Translations under genes and position numbers: made by a program
Part shown: one piece after another, positions 22,573 through 30,535 of the stretch
How the letters are laid out: each line of letters starts with the position of its first letter
Position numbering within the stretch: the stretch's first letter is position 1
Notes under the pieces: model-generated
What the model was told of the DNA's origin: nothing
What the model saw: the letters and a program-made list of their open reading frames with translations, nothing else
Databases searched by the model: none
Assembly (NCBI GenBank): GCA_041164825.1
Contig: JBEAOO010000072.1
Span: 1-31,539 of the forward strand
Source: JBEAOO01 sp041164825
GTDB taxonomy: Bacteria; Pseudomonadota; Gammaproteobacteria; Burkholderiales; Burkholderiaceae_C
Length of the DNA stretch: 31,539 nt
Direction of reading: 5' to 3'

Positions 22573-23805
22573 ATGAACCACCCCGCCTGCAAGCTGTCCC
22601 TCATCGCCCTGGCCTGCGCCGTGCTGACCGCCTGCGGCGGCGGTGGGGATGACACCCCTGCCACCGGTACCACGGCAACGACCGGCACCACCACGACGGG
22701 CACCACCGGCACCACCGGCACAACGGGCACCACGGACACGGCGGGTACGACCGTCACCACCACCACGGAGACGAACGGCACGACCACCACCACGACCACG
22801 ACGACAACGACCACCACGGACATCACGGACACCGCGGGGACAACTGACACCACGGGCACCACCACGGGCACGACCACGGGTACCACCACCACGGCCTCGG
22901 CCACGGACATCACCTCGGCCAATTTCAAGGATGTGGGTGCATTGGCGGCCGGCAGTGCCGACATGGTGTTGAGCTTGGTCGTCCTGCCGGATGACCTGGT
23001 GGCGCAACTCTCCAGTGCATCGGTCCCCCGTGTCACGGCGACCTCGCTGGTGTTGGGCACGCTGCAGCGCGCCAGCAGCTTGGAGCGGGCGCAAGCCCTC
23101 ACCACCAGCAGCAATCCGGTCACGTGCAGCAGCGGCAGCTCCTCCGTATCGGTCAATGACGTCAACGGCAATGGGCTGCGAGATGCCGGTGACATCGTGA
23201 CGATCATCGACACCAATTGCCTGCGCGACGGCGACACCTCCAGCGGCGCCATCGCCTTCACGCTCAACGCCACCACCACGGGCACGGTCTCCGAGAGCAG
23301 CAGCGCTTACACCGTGGACGTCAATCTCTCGGTGACCAACTACAAGGTGGTGTACAGCGATGGTTCGTACACCCAGATCAACGGCAAAGCCCGGTACCAG
23401 AGCTCGCGCACGGCTTACCACCTAGGCCGCGACCAGTTGACCATCGACACCTGGACGCACACCGACACCGACGCGTCCGGCAGCGCGGGCGCCACCCTGA
23501 GCGGCTACAGCGGCGTGATCAACTACACCCCCTTTGAGTACACGGTGACGGTCAGTGGCGATGTGTCGTCCACCAAGCTCAGCAATGTGATCTACACGGT
23601 GAGCACGGCAACACCGTTCGCCTTCTATGGCTACAGCGCCAACTACCCCTACGTGGGTCAGGCCAAGGCCACCGCTGCCAGCGGCAACAGCGTCACAGTG
23701 AAGGCGCTCAGCTCAATCGAGGCCAGCATCAGCGCCGACCTGAATGCCGATGGCACGGCCGACTCGGGCGCGACGGTGACGTCCGCCTGGAGCAGCCTGT
23801 ACTGA
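22573..23805 (+). CDS. lipoprotein with Thr/Gly low-complexity region, unknown function
   Basis: The protein is 410 residues from the ATG at 22573. It starts with a lipoprotein signal (LIALACAVLTAC, lipid Cys21) followed by GGGGDD. Residues 29-108 are almost entirely Thr and Gly with a few Asp/Ala, encoded by mixed ACN and GGN codons. They probably form a flexible stalk holding the rest off the membrane. The remaining 300 residues are beta-rich with two EF-hand-like Asp/Asn loops (DVNGNGLRDAGD and DLNADGTADSG) that could bind calcium. A CSSG...TNC pair could form a disulfide. I do not recognise a family. It is a stand-alone gene ending in a strong terminator. Surface or periplasmic location is inferred. 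Confidence 0.8.
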   Translation: MNHPACKLSLIALACAVLTACGGGGDDTPATGTTATTGTTTTGTTGTTGTTGTTDTAGTTVTTTTETNGTTTTTTTTTTTTTDITDTAGTTDTTGTTTGTTTGTTTTASATDITSANFKDVGALAAGSADMVLSLVVLPDDLVAQLSSASVPRVTATSLVLGTLQRASSLERAQALTTSSNPVTCSSGSSSVSVNDVNGNGLRDAGDIVTIIDTNCLRDGDTSSGAIAFTLNATTTGTVSESSSAYTVDVNLSVTNYKVVYSDGSYTQINGKARYQSSRTAYHLGRDQLTIDTWTHTDTDASGSAGATLSGYSGVINYTPFEYTVTVSGDVSSTKLSNVIYTVSTATPFAFYGYSANYPYVGQAKATAASGNSVTVKALSSIEASISADLNADGTADSGATVTSAWSSLY

Positions 23806-23868
23806 GTCCAACCGCGGGCCTGCATGACGGTGCGCGCACCGCCGCAGGCCCCACCCCGGTTCAACGCA

Positions 23869-23895
23869 GGGCGGCTTCGGCCGCCCTTTTTTTTT
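23869..23895 (+). terminator. rho-independent terminator of the Thr/Gly lipoprotein gene
   Basis: GGGCGGC (23869-23875), tetraloop TTCG, GCCGCCC (23880-23886) and nine T (23887-23895). This is a textbook intrinsic terminator 64 bp after the stop codon. Confidence 0.95.
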
Positions 23896-23938
23896 GCGGG
23901 CGCTCCGTGGCGTGGTGGGGCAGATTCAACGGTGGCGT

Positions 23939-24301
23939 TCAGCCCATCCGCTGCCGCAGCCGTGCCAGTTCTGCCGCCACCAGCCGCTCGCGCAGCCCGC
24001 CGCCGCGCACGCTGCACAGCGTCACCACGCCGTGGATGCTCAAGCCCAGCGCCCAACCCCACAGCGGCCAAGGCCGGTGGCTGGGTGTGCTGGCGAGCGC
24101 CTGTTGCAAGAACAGCCCAGCATGCACGGCCACAAACACCAGCGCATGGATGCTGAAGCCGAGTTGCAGGCCCACGTTGCGGCGGGCTTGGCGGCGCAGC
24201 GCGGCGTCGTCGGCGGGGAAGTCTGCGCGGGTTGTGCCGCCTCCGGCGCCCGTGTGGGTGTCGGCGCCTGGGTGGGTTGCTGGATCGGTGGGGTGGGCCA
24301 T
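23939..24301 (-). CDS. 2TM-domain membrane protein
   Basis: The protein has 120 residues. A polar N-terminus is followed by RRQARRNVGLQLGFSIHALV, the start of the first of two transmembrane helices (about 45-66). The second is at about 79-97, followed by a basic amphipathic tail (LRERLVAAELARLRQRMG). This matches the 2TM domain family, in which conserved positions in both helices carry His and Asn. Such proteins often lie beside LytS/LytTR systems, as here, but a signalling role is not proven. It follows the LytTR gene after 169 bp with no obvious terminator between them. Confidence 0.75.
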   Translation of the reverse strand: MAHPTDPATHPGADTHTGAGGGTTRADFPADDAALRRQARRNVGLQLGFSIHALVFVAVHAGLFLQQALASTPSHRPWPLWGWALGLSIHGVVTLCSVRGGGLRERLVAAELARLRQRMG

Positions 24302-24470
24302 GCTTGTTCCTGGTGCCGAATGGCGATGTCGATGACGCCATCGTCTCTCGGGCGGGGGTGTCGGCCCAGGGCCTTGCGACCGGCGGCATCAGGCGTCGAT
24401 GGGCTGCTGGCTGGCCGCGCCAACGGAGGCCGGCCGCCGGGCACTGCGTGTGCTCAGGGCGCTCGCGGTC

Positions 24471-25433
24471 TCACATGCCCTTGAAGCGCGGCGCGTAAAT
24501 GCGGCTCACGGCCAGCTTGTCGGGCCGCTGGCGCAGGGTCAGCGTCACCTTGCCGCTCTCGTCGCGCAGGGCTTGGGCCACTTCGCGGATCTGCACCACG
24601 GTGCCGCGGTGCACTTGCCAAAAGCGCTGCGCGTCGAGCTGCGGCACGAGCTCGCGCAGGGAGAGGCGGATCAGGTGCTCGCGCGTGGCGGTGACGACGC
24701 GCAGGTATTTGTCGGCGGCTTCGAAATACAGCACCTCGTCGATGGGGATCAGATGCACCTGGTTGCCCATCGCGGCTTGGATCACTTGCAGGGCAGGTGC
24801 GGCCGTTGCGCCCGCGAGATGGTGGGGCGCCATCGCCATGCCGGCCCCGCCCACCGCGGTGCCGAGCAGCGCGCGCAATTGGCTCAGCAGCAACTCGCCC
24901 GGCGTGCCGGGTGTCGGGCCCGCGCTGGCGGGCGAGGAGGCATCGGTGGGGCGTGACGGCAGCGGCGGCCCCTGGCGGGGCGCTGCGATGTCATCGGCCG
25001 GGTCACCAAACTGCCGGTGCAACAAGCCCTGCAGCCGCGCGCAGCAGGCCGCCAGCCGGGCCGGCTGCACCGGCTTGAGCAGGTAATCGACCGCGTGGCG
25101 CTCGAAGGCTTGCAGGGCGTGCTGGTCGTAGGCGGTGACGAAGACGATCAGCGGCAGGGCGGTGTCGTCGGGCCAGTCTTCGACGATGGCTTGTGCAGCG
25201 TCGAGCCCGCTGCAGCCGGGCATGCGGATGTCGAGGAAGAGCACGTCGGGCTGGTGTTGCAGGGTCAGCGCGATCGCTTCGTCGCCATCGCGGGCGGTGG
25301 CCAGCAACTGCAAGTGGGGCCAAGCGCGGTGCAGTTCTGCGGCCAGGGCCAGTGCCAACAGGGGTTCGTCTTCGGCGATCAGCGCGCGTGCGGCGTTGGG
25401 CTGCTGCGCGGGGTGGGGTGTGGGGTGTGTCAT
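24471..25433 (-). CDS. LytTR-type response regulator
   Basis: The protein is 320 residues from the ATG at 25433. The receiver domain covers about 15-130: acidic patch EDE at 21-23, phospho-acceptor Asp68 in VLFLDIRMPG, and a switch region ending DYLLKP. A Pro/Ser/Ala-rich linker follows. The C-terminal LytTR DNA-binding domain (about 215-315) includes IDEVLYFEAADKYLRVV, LIRLSLRELVPQL and FWQVHRGTVVQIREV, the normal LytTR strands and turns. It would bind promoter repeats when phosphorylated by the kinase encoded 10 bp upstream. Target genes are not apparent. Confidence 0.92.
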   Translation of the reverse strand: MTHPTPHPAQQPNAARALIAEDEPLLALALAAELHRAWPHLQLLATARDGDEAIALTLQHQPDVLFLDIRMPGCSGLDAAQAIVEDWPDDTALPLIVFVTAYDQHALQAFERHAVDYLLKPVQPARLAACCARLQGLLHRQFGDPADDIAAPRQGPPLPSRPTDASSPASAGPTPGTPGELLLSQLRALLGTAVGGAGMAMAPHHLAGATAAPALQVIQAAMGNQVHLIPIDEVLYFEAADKYLRVVTATREHLIRLSLRELVPQLDAQRFWQVHRGTVVQIREVAQALRDESGKVTLTLRQRPDKLAVSRIYAPRFKGM

Positions 25434-25443
25434 CGCTCGGTGC

Positions 25444-26703
25444 TCAGCCCGCTGCCGGCCCCGCACGGCCAACGTGGGCGTTGGGCGTGGCGCCGCATTC
25501 AGCGTCGGGTTCAGCTGCGCGTGGCGACGCCTTGCAGGGCCGGCCTGGCGCGGTGCTGCCGAGGGGCGCGGCCCGCATCGCGCGGGGCAGGCGCACTTGC
25601 ACCAGGGTGCCGCCGCCGTCGCGTGGCGCGAGCGTGAGTTGCGCGGCGTCGCCATACAGCGTGTGCAGGCGCTCGCGCACTTGGGCGAGGCCGAAACCGG
25701 TGCCCATGCTGCCTGCGTTGCGATTGGCGTGGTCGGTGTGCGCTGGCGCGTCGTCCAGCCCGCGCCCGTTGTCGGCCACGCTCAGCAGCAGATCAGCGCC
25801 ATCCAGCCGGGCCAATACCTGCAACAGCCCGCCGCCCTTGTGCGGCTCCAGCCCGTGCTGGATGGCGTTCTCCACCAGCGGCTGCAACAGCATCGGCGGC
25901 ACCAGCCGCGCGGCCAAGGCCTCAGGCAGGTCGAACTGCACCTGCAGCCGATCGCCCATGCGCACCTGCATCAGCGCCAGGTAGTCGGCCAGCCGCGCGA
26001 ACTCGGCGCTCAGGGCGTGGCTGCTGGTGCGGCTGCCACCGAGGGTGGCGCGCAGGTAGTCGATCAAGCGGTCGAGCATGTGCTGCGCGCGGGCCGGGTC
26101 CATCGCAATCAGCACCCTCAGATTGGCCAGGGTGTTGAACAGCATGTGCGGCTCGATCTGCGTTTCGAGCAGCTTGAGGCGCGCCTCAGCCGCCTGGCGT
26201 TCGGCCTCGGCGATGTGGCGCAGCCGGGCCTGGTCGCGGCCGCGCGCGTAAAAGAAAAAGGTGATGGCGGCACTCACGCCGGCCGTCATCAGCAGCGAGG
26301 CAGCGAGTTGCTGTTGGCTGGCCGTCCAATGTGGCGCGCGCTCGCCGGCGTAGGCCTGGCCGATCAGCGTACCGATGGCAAAGCCCAGCAAGGTGCCCAC
26401 CACGGGCAGCGCCCAGCCGCGCCATCCGCTGGGCCAGCCGGTGGCCTGCGCGGTGCCGCCCACCAGGTAGCGGCCCACATCAATGCACAGCCAAATCGAC
26501 AGGCCAATGGCCTGGGCGTAGACGAGGTGGATGTCCCAGCGGGCCCACGCGCCGCCATTGGCCACCTGGCTGGCCACGGCCAGCAGGCTGTTGAAGCCGA
26601 GCACGATGGCGCCGTGGCGCAGCAGCATGGGCCACTGCGCGCGCAGCAGGGCCAGGTCGGCGGTGAAGGTGGCGCGGCGCGGGTCGCTGGGCATGGCGGT
26701 CAT
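25444..26703 (-). CDS. LytS-type sensor histidine kinase
   Basis: The protein is 419 residues from the ATG at 26703 (a second ATG at 26694 is possible). Four or five transmembrane helices lie in residues about 25-155. A coiled region leads into QIEPHMLFNTLANL, the His_kinase (PF06580) phospho-acceptor box with His186. LVENAIQHGLEPH (N-box Asn279) and DNGRG plus GFGLAQVRERL are the ATPase motifs. The order is typical of the YehU/LytS family that pairs with LytTR regulators. The C-terminal tail of about 40 residues is Ala/Pro-rich. The regulator follows after 10 bp, so the two are co-transcribed. The sensed signal is unknown. Confidence 0.93.
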   Translation of the reverse strand: MTAMPSDPRRATFTADLALLRAQWPMLLRHGAIVLGFNSLLAVASQVANGGAWARWDIHLVYAQAIGLSIWLCIDVGRYLVGGTAQATGWPSGWRGWALPVVGTLLGFAIGTLIGQAYAGERAPHWTASQQQLAASLLMTAGVSAAITFFFYARGRDQARLRHIAEAERQAAEARLKLLETQIEPHMLFNTLANLRVLIAMDPARAQHMLDRLIDYLRATLGGSRTSSHALSAEFARLADYLALMQVRMGDRLQVQFDLPEALAARLVPPMLLQPLVENAIQHGLEPHKGGGLLQVLARLDGADLLLSVADNGRGLDDAPAHTDHANRNAGSMGTGFGLAQVRERLHTLYGDAAQLTLAPRDGGGTLVQVRLPRAMRAAPLGSTAPGRPCKASPRAAEPDAECGATPNAHVGRAGPAAG

Positions 26704-26773
26704 TGTGTGGCGGGCCGGGGCCTTGTCTGTGGTGGGGCTGGTGCCGGGGGGTGGTCGGTGTCGTGGCGGGCCA

Positions 26774-27193
26774 TCACAGCCAGCCCAGCCACTGGTGCCA
26801 CAGCAGATCGCCCAGCCGCCGGCCCGGTGCCAGCGCAAACGCGCCGGCGCCCAGGCAACCGCCAATGTAGGTGCCGCGCATGGCGCGCTGGTGGGTGTCG
26901 ATGCGCCCGTGTACCACCGCCCACAGGCCGCTGCCGATGCCGCTGAAGGTGAGCAGTGTCAGCAGGTGGATGGGGGTGTAGCCCCACAGATTGGGCAGGT
27001 GGAAATCGCGGATGAACAGGCTGCTGAGGGCTGCGCCCAGCATCACCGTGACCCAGGCATAACCGGCCGCGCGGTGCGGGCGCGAGCCCTTGCGCGCCCA
27101 CAGCGCGGCGGGGCCCAGCACCAGCGCGGCCAGCGCCAGCGCGAGGTGAATGCTGATGACGGGGGAGAGTGGCAGGAGTGTGTGGGGTGGCAT
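26774..27193 (-). CDS. DUF2306 membrane protein
   Basis: The protein is 139 residues from the ATG at 27193. Four hydrophobic segments alternate with short polar loops: ISIHLALALAALVLGPAAL, AAGYAWVTVMLGAALSSLFI, IHLLTLLTFSGIGSGLWAVV and GGCLGAGAFAL. HRAAGYAWV and HQRAMRGTYIGG match the DUF2306 pattern of conserved His and Arg near membrane ends. Function of the family is unknown. It precedes the kinase gene by 70 bp on the same strand and may be part of the same transcript. Confidence 0.8.
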   Translation of the reverse strand: MPPHTLLPLSPVISIHLALALAALVLGPAALWARKGSRPHRAAGYAWVTVMLGAALSSLFIRDFHLPNLWGYTPIHLLTLLTFSGIGSGLWAVVHGRIDTHQRAMRGTYIGGCLGAGAFALAPGRRLGDLLWHQWLGWL

Positions 27194-27370
27194 GGTGCGG
27201 CGCGGGTGATTGCTGCTGGGGCTGGGCTGGGGCTGGCCGCGAGTATCTGGCGCGGTGCGCCGCATTGCCAGCGGCCTGCGACCGGGCCACGATGCTGCGG
27301 CGCCAACGGCGAACTGGTGGCGTGAATGGCGGGGATGGGGTGAAGGGTGGCGGTCCTGCTCGGCCCCGCT

Positions 27371-28087
27371 TCAACCCGCGCTGCGGTCGCCTTCGACGAT
27401 GCCGCTGGCGGTCAGCGTCAACACCCGGTCGGCGCGCGCCGCGGCGCTGTGCGAGTGGGTCACCAACACGCAGCCCGCGCCCTGCGAGCGCACCTGCGCC
27501 ACCAGCAGGTCCATCACCTTCTCGGCGGTGGCCGGGTCGAGGTTGCCGGTGGGCTCGTCGGCCAAGATCAAGGCCGGCCGGTGCACCAGCGCGCGCGCAA
27601 TGGCCACCCGCTGCAACTGCCCGCCGGACAGGGTCTGGGGTGCGCGCTCGGCCAAGCCACTCAGCCCCACGGCGGCCAGCACCTCGGCCACGCGGGTGTC
27701 GTTGGGCCGGCCTTGCAGCAGCAGCGGCAGCGCCACGTTTTGCGCCACGCTCAGGTGCGGCAGCACGTGGAAGGCCTGGAACACAAAGCCCAGCGTGTCG
27801 CGCCGAAACGCGGCCAGCGTGGGCTCGGGCAGGTGGTGCACGTCTTGGCCCGCGAGCAGCACGCGCCCGTCTTGCACGGTGTCGAGCCCGGCCAGGCAAT
27901 TGAGCAGTGTGGATTTGCCCACGCCCGACTCGCCAATGATGGCCACGAACTCGCCCGCGCGCAGCGCCAGATCGACTTGCGCGAACACCGTGGCGTCGCC
28001 ATAGCACTTGGCCAACTGGTGCACCTGCAGCAGCGGGGCGGTGGCGGTGGTCGCGGTTGGGGCGATGAGGGTGTGGCCGGTTGTCAT
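27371..28087 (-). CDS. ABC transporter ATP-binding protein (MacB/LolD/FtsE type)
   Basis: The protein has 238 residues and a complete nucleotide-binding domain: Walker A GESGVGKST (52-60), Q-loop Gln104, signature LSGGQ (153-157), Walker B ALILADE (172-178) and H-loop His211. The sequence around DEPTGNLDP places it in the MacB/LolD/FtsE group, which normally works with FtsX-like permeases. No permease is present in the window. The next gene downstream is a DUF2306 protein. The start overlaps the miaA stop as ATGA, so it is translationally coupled to miaA. Substrate is unknown. Confidence 0.93.
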   Translation of the reverse strand: MTTGHTLIAPTATTATAPLLQVHQLAKCYGDATVFAQVDLALRAGEFVAIIGESGVGKSTLLNCLAGLDTVQDGRVLLAGQDVHHLPEPTLAAFRRDTLGFVFQAFHVLPHLSVAQNVALPLLLQGRPNDTRVAEVLAAVGLSGLAERAPQTLSGGQLQRVAIARALVHRPALILADEPTGNLDPATAEKVMDLLVAQVRSQGAGCVLVTHSHSAAARADRVLTLTASGIVEGDRSAG

Positions 28088-29082
28088 GGCGTGCGCTCCA
28101 GCGTGGGCAGCAGGGCGAGTGCGGCGGCCACGGTTTGCGCTTGCGCATCAGGCGCGTCGCAGGCGATCACTTTCCGCCAGGGCATGCTGCGCAGCCAGGT
28201 GATCTGACGCTTGGCGAGCTGGCGCGTGGCGGCGATGCCGCGCTCTTGCCAAGCCAGCACCGCCGGGTCGGCCCGACCAGCGTCTTGCGCATCCATCGCC
28301 TCCCACAGTTGCCGGTAGCCCACGCAGCGCATGCTGGTGGTGCCCAGGCTCAGGTCACCGCGGGCGCGCAGTGTGGCCACTTCGGTCTTCAAACCGGCCG
28401 CCTCCATGAGCGCAAAACGCTGCGCAATGCGTTGGTGCAGCCAGGCGCGGTCCGCGGGCTCCAGCGACAGCAGGGGCGGCGGCGCCGGCCGATCTGCCCG
28501 GCCGGTGTGGAAGCTCGACAGCGGCTGGCCGCTGAGGCGGTAGACCTCCAACGCGCGCTGAATGCGCTGCGCGTCCAGCGGCGCCAAGCGCGCGGCGGTG
28601 ACGGGGTCGACGGTGGCCAGCTCGGCATGCAGCGCCGGCCAGCCGCGCTCGGCGGCTTCGGCGTCGAGCGCGCTGCGCGTGGCTGCATCACTCGCGGGCA
28701 TGGCGTCGATGCCATCGAACAGCGCCTTGAAGTACAGCATCGTGCCGCCCACCAACAGCGGCAGGTGGCCGCGCGCGCGGATCTCGCCAATCAGCCGCGT
28801 CGCGTCGTTCACAAACTGTGCGGCCGAGTAGGCGGCGGTGGGGTCGATGAGGTCGATCAGGTGGTGCGGCACCTGGGCCAACTCGGCGGCGCTGGGCTTG
28901 GCGGTGCCGATGTCCATGCCGCGAAACACCAGCGCCGAATCGACGCTGATGACCTCGACCGGCCAGGTGGTTTTCAGCGCCTCGGCGATGGCCAGCGCGG
29001 CCGCGGTTTTGCCGCTGGCGGTGGGGCCGGCCAGGCACAGGCACAGGCGGGTGAGGGCGGGCGCGGGGATGGTGCTTGTCAT
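28084..29082 (-). CDS. miaA: tRNA dimethylallyltransferase
   Basis: MiaA transfers a dimethylallyl group to N6 of adenosine 37 in tRNAs reading codons that start with U. The protein has 332 residues, near the family norm. GPTASGKT (19-26) is the P-loop, followed by ISVDSALVFRGMDIGTAKP, the substrate Asp region, and LLVGGTMLYFKAL. The tRNA-binding insert includes DAQRIQRALEVYRLSGQPLS. The C-terminal GYRQLW and RQLAKRQITWLRS are also diagnostic. The start overlaps the MFS gene by ATGA and the stop overlaps the ABC ATPase by ATGA, so three functionally different genes are coupled in one run. Confidence 0.96.
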   Translation of the reverse strand: MTSTIPAPALTRLCLCLAGPTASGKTAAALAIAEALKTTWPVEVISVDSALVFRGMDIGTAKPSAAELAQVPHHLIDLIDPTAAYSAAQFVNDATRLIGEIRARGHLPLLVGGTMLYFKALFDGIDAMPASDAATRSALDAEAAERGWPALHAELATVDPVTAARLAPLDAQRIQRALEVYRLSGQPLSSFHTGRADRPAPPPLLSLEPADRAWLHQRIAQRFALMEAAGLKTEVATLRARGDLSLGTTSMRCVGYRQLWEAMDAQDAGRADPAVLAWQERGIAATRQLAKRQITWLRSMPWRKVIACDAPDAQAQTVAAALALLPTLERTP

Positions 29083-30302
29083 GCTGGTTGCGGCGCATCG
29101 CCGTGGCGCTGCACCAGCGTCCAGGCCACCAGCGATAGCGCACAGGCGCAGCCCGCCACGCCCAGGGTCATGGGCAGCAGCGTGCCGCCCAGCGTGCGGC
29201 CCAGCACCCAGCCGGCCACAAAGGCACCCACCATCATGCCGAAGCCCGAGAGCGAGGCCGCCGCGCCCGCTTTGTCGGGGAAGGGGCCGACGGCGCCGCT
29301 CTGGCCACAGGGCTGGTGCACACCATGTCCCACCGCAAACACCATCTGCGGCAGCAGCAGCGCCCACCAGTGTGTGGTGCCGGCCAGCGCCACGCCCAAC
29401 ATGCCCAGCCCGCCCGCGAGCGACAACAGCGCCCCGCGTTTGACCGCGCCGCGCACGCCAAAGCGCAGCATCAGCCGCCGGCACAAAAACGTGCCGCCGA
29501 TGTAGGCCAGCGAGTTGGCCGCCATCACCAAGCCGTAGCCCACCCGCGTCAACCCCAGCACCTGAATGTAGGCAAACGACGACGCGGCGAGGATGACGAA
29601 CAAGCCGCTGTACGTGCACACCAGCAGCAGCGCCCAGGCTTGAAACGTGCGGTGCTGGGCCACCGCGCGCCAGTTGGCCAACATGGGGGCGAGCTGGGTG
29701 GCGGCGGGGTTCAGGCGCGGTGCGGTTTCGCCATAGTGGCGGCTCACAAAGGCCAAGCTGCCCACACCAAACACGGCCAACACCGCCAGCGCCGCGTGCC
29801 AGTTCACCCACTGCACCAGCACGCCGCCGAGCAGCGGGCTGAGCATGGCGATCACGCCCAGGCCGCCGAGCGCGCGCGACATCACCTTGGCGCCCTCGGC
29901 CGGCGCAAACAGGTCGCGCACGATGGCGCGGCCACACGTCACCACCGCCGCCATGCCCGTGCCCTGCAGCACGCGCGCAGCCACCAGCGCATCGATGCTG
30001 GGCGAGAGCGCCGCCCACACACTGGCCAGCGTGTACACCAGCAGGCCCACCTGCAGCACCGGCCGGCGGCCAAAACGGTCGGCCAGCGGGCCGGCCACCA
30101 ATTGGCACAGGCCGAAGGAGAGGATCAAGGCCGACAGCGTCAACTGCGTGGCCGACATGCTGGCGCCCAACTCGCTGGCGAGCGTGGGCAGGGCGGGCAA
30201 ATAGAGGTCGGTGGTGACGGGCTGGATGCCGAGCAGCAGCGTCAGCAACAACACCGCCGCGGCCGGCGGCACGGCCGGCCGAGGGGACGAATTCAGGGGC
30301 AT
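29079..30302 (-). CDS. Bcr/CflA family MFS drug efflux transporter
   Basis: The protein has 407 residues with twelve hydrophobic segments. Early TDLYLPALPTLASELG and GPLADRFGRRPVL (71-83, MFS motif A) are typical of the Bcr/CflA branch, which expels drugs such as bicyclomycin or chloramphenicol and, in some members, cysteine. VLQGTGMAAVVTCGRAIVRDLF fits helix 4 with motif-like residues. The actual substrate cannot be read from sequence. It heads the run MFS-miaA-ABC ATPase. A tandem 11-bp repeat lies 16 bp upstream of its start codon and may be an operator. No clear Shine-Dalgarno is visible before the ATG. Confidence 0.92.
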   Translation of the reverse strand: MPLNSSPRPAVPPAAAVLLLTLLLGIQPVTTDLYLPALPTLASELGASMSATQLTLSALILSFGLCQLVAGPLADRFGRRPVLQVGLLVYTLASVWAALSPSIDALVAARVLQGTGMAAVVTCGRAIVRDLFAPAEGAKVMSRALGGLGVIAMLSPLLGGVLVQWVNWHAALAVLAVFGVGSLAFVSRHYGETAPRLNPAATQLAPMLANWRAVAQHRTFQAWALLLVCTYSGLFVILAASSFAYIQVLGLTRVGYGLVMAANSLAYIGGTFLCRRLMLRFGVRGAVKRGALLSLAGGLGMLGVALAGTTHWWALLLPQMVFAVGHGVHQPCGQSGAVGPFPDKAGAAASLSGFGMMVGAFVAGWVLGRTLGGTLLPMTLGVAGCACALSLVAWTLVQRHGDAPQPA

Positions 30303-30317
30303 CGGGCGAGCCTATCA

Positions 30318-30350
30318 GGTTCAACTGAGGTTCAACTCCGGTTCAACTGA
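30318..30350. repeat. three tandem 11-bp repeats next to the MFS start
   Basis: GGTTCAACTGA (30318-30328), GGTTCAACTCC (30329-30339) and GGTTCAACTGA (30340-30350) are head-to-tail, and a degenerate fourth unit (GATTCAAGCCC) continues to 30361. The 11-bp period places each TTCAAC on the same helix face. Read on the minus strand each unit contains AGTTGAACC. The array begins 16 bp before the MFS start codon, in the 233-bp region divergent from the formaldehyde dehydrogenase gene, so it could be a regulator-binding array or a 5'-UTR element. Confidence 0.65.
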
Positions 30351-30535
30351 GATTCAAGCCCAGGGCACGCCCGGCCCGGGCTGAGCATGCGAGGCGGCCA
30401 ACTTGGCGCTCCGGCCGGCCAATCTGCATGGCATCGACCGCAACGGGTTTCAGCCGGGCAGGTGGGCGCCTACAGTGCGTCGGTTGGCGGTTCAAACTGC
30501 CCCGTCCTTGTTGCATTCCAAGAGAAACCACACCC

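Noticed and set aside
22657..22896. Repetitive ACC/GGC stretch considered as a non-coding minisatellite or CRISPR-like array
   Set aside because: It keeps an open frame within a lipoprotein gene, uses mixed synonymous codons and has no repeat-spacer structure.
28081..29505. Plus-strand open frame opposite miaA and the MFS gene
   Set aside because: Composition typical of antisense frames. The opposite strand encodes unmistakable MiaA and Bcr/CflA.
30448..30476. Possible sigma-70 promoter TTTCAG-17-TACAGT before frmA
   Set aside because: The -10 element is fair but the -35 matches consensus at only two positions. Too weak to annotate.
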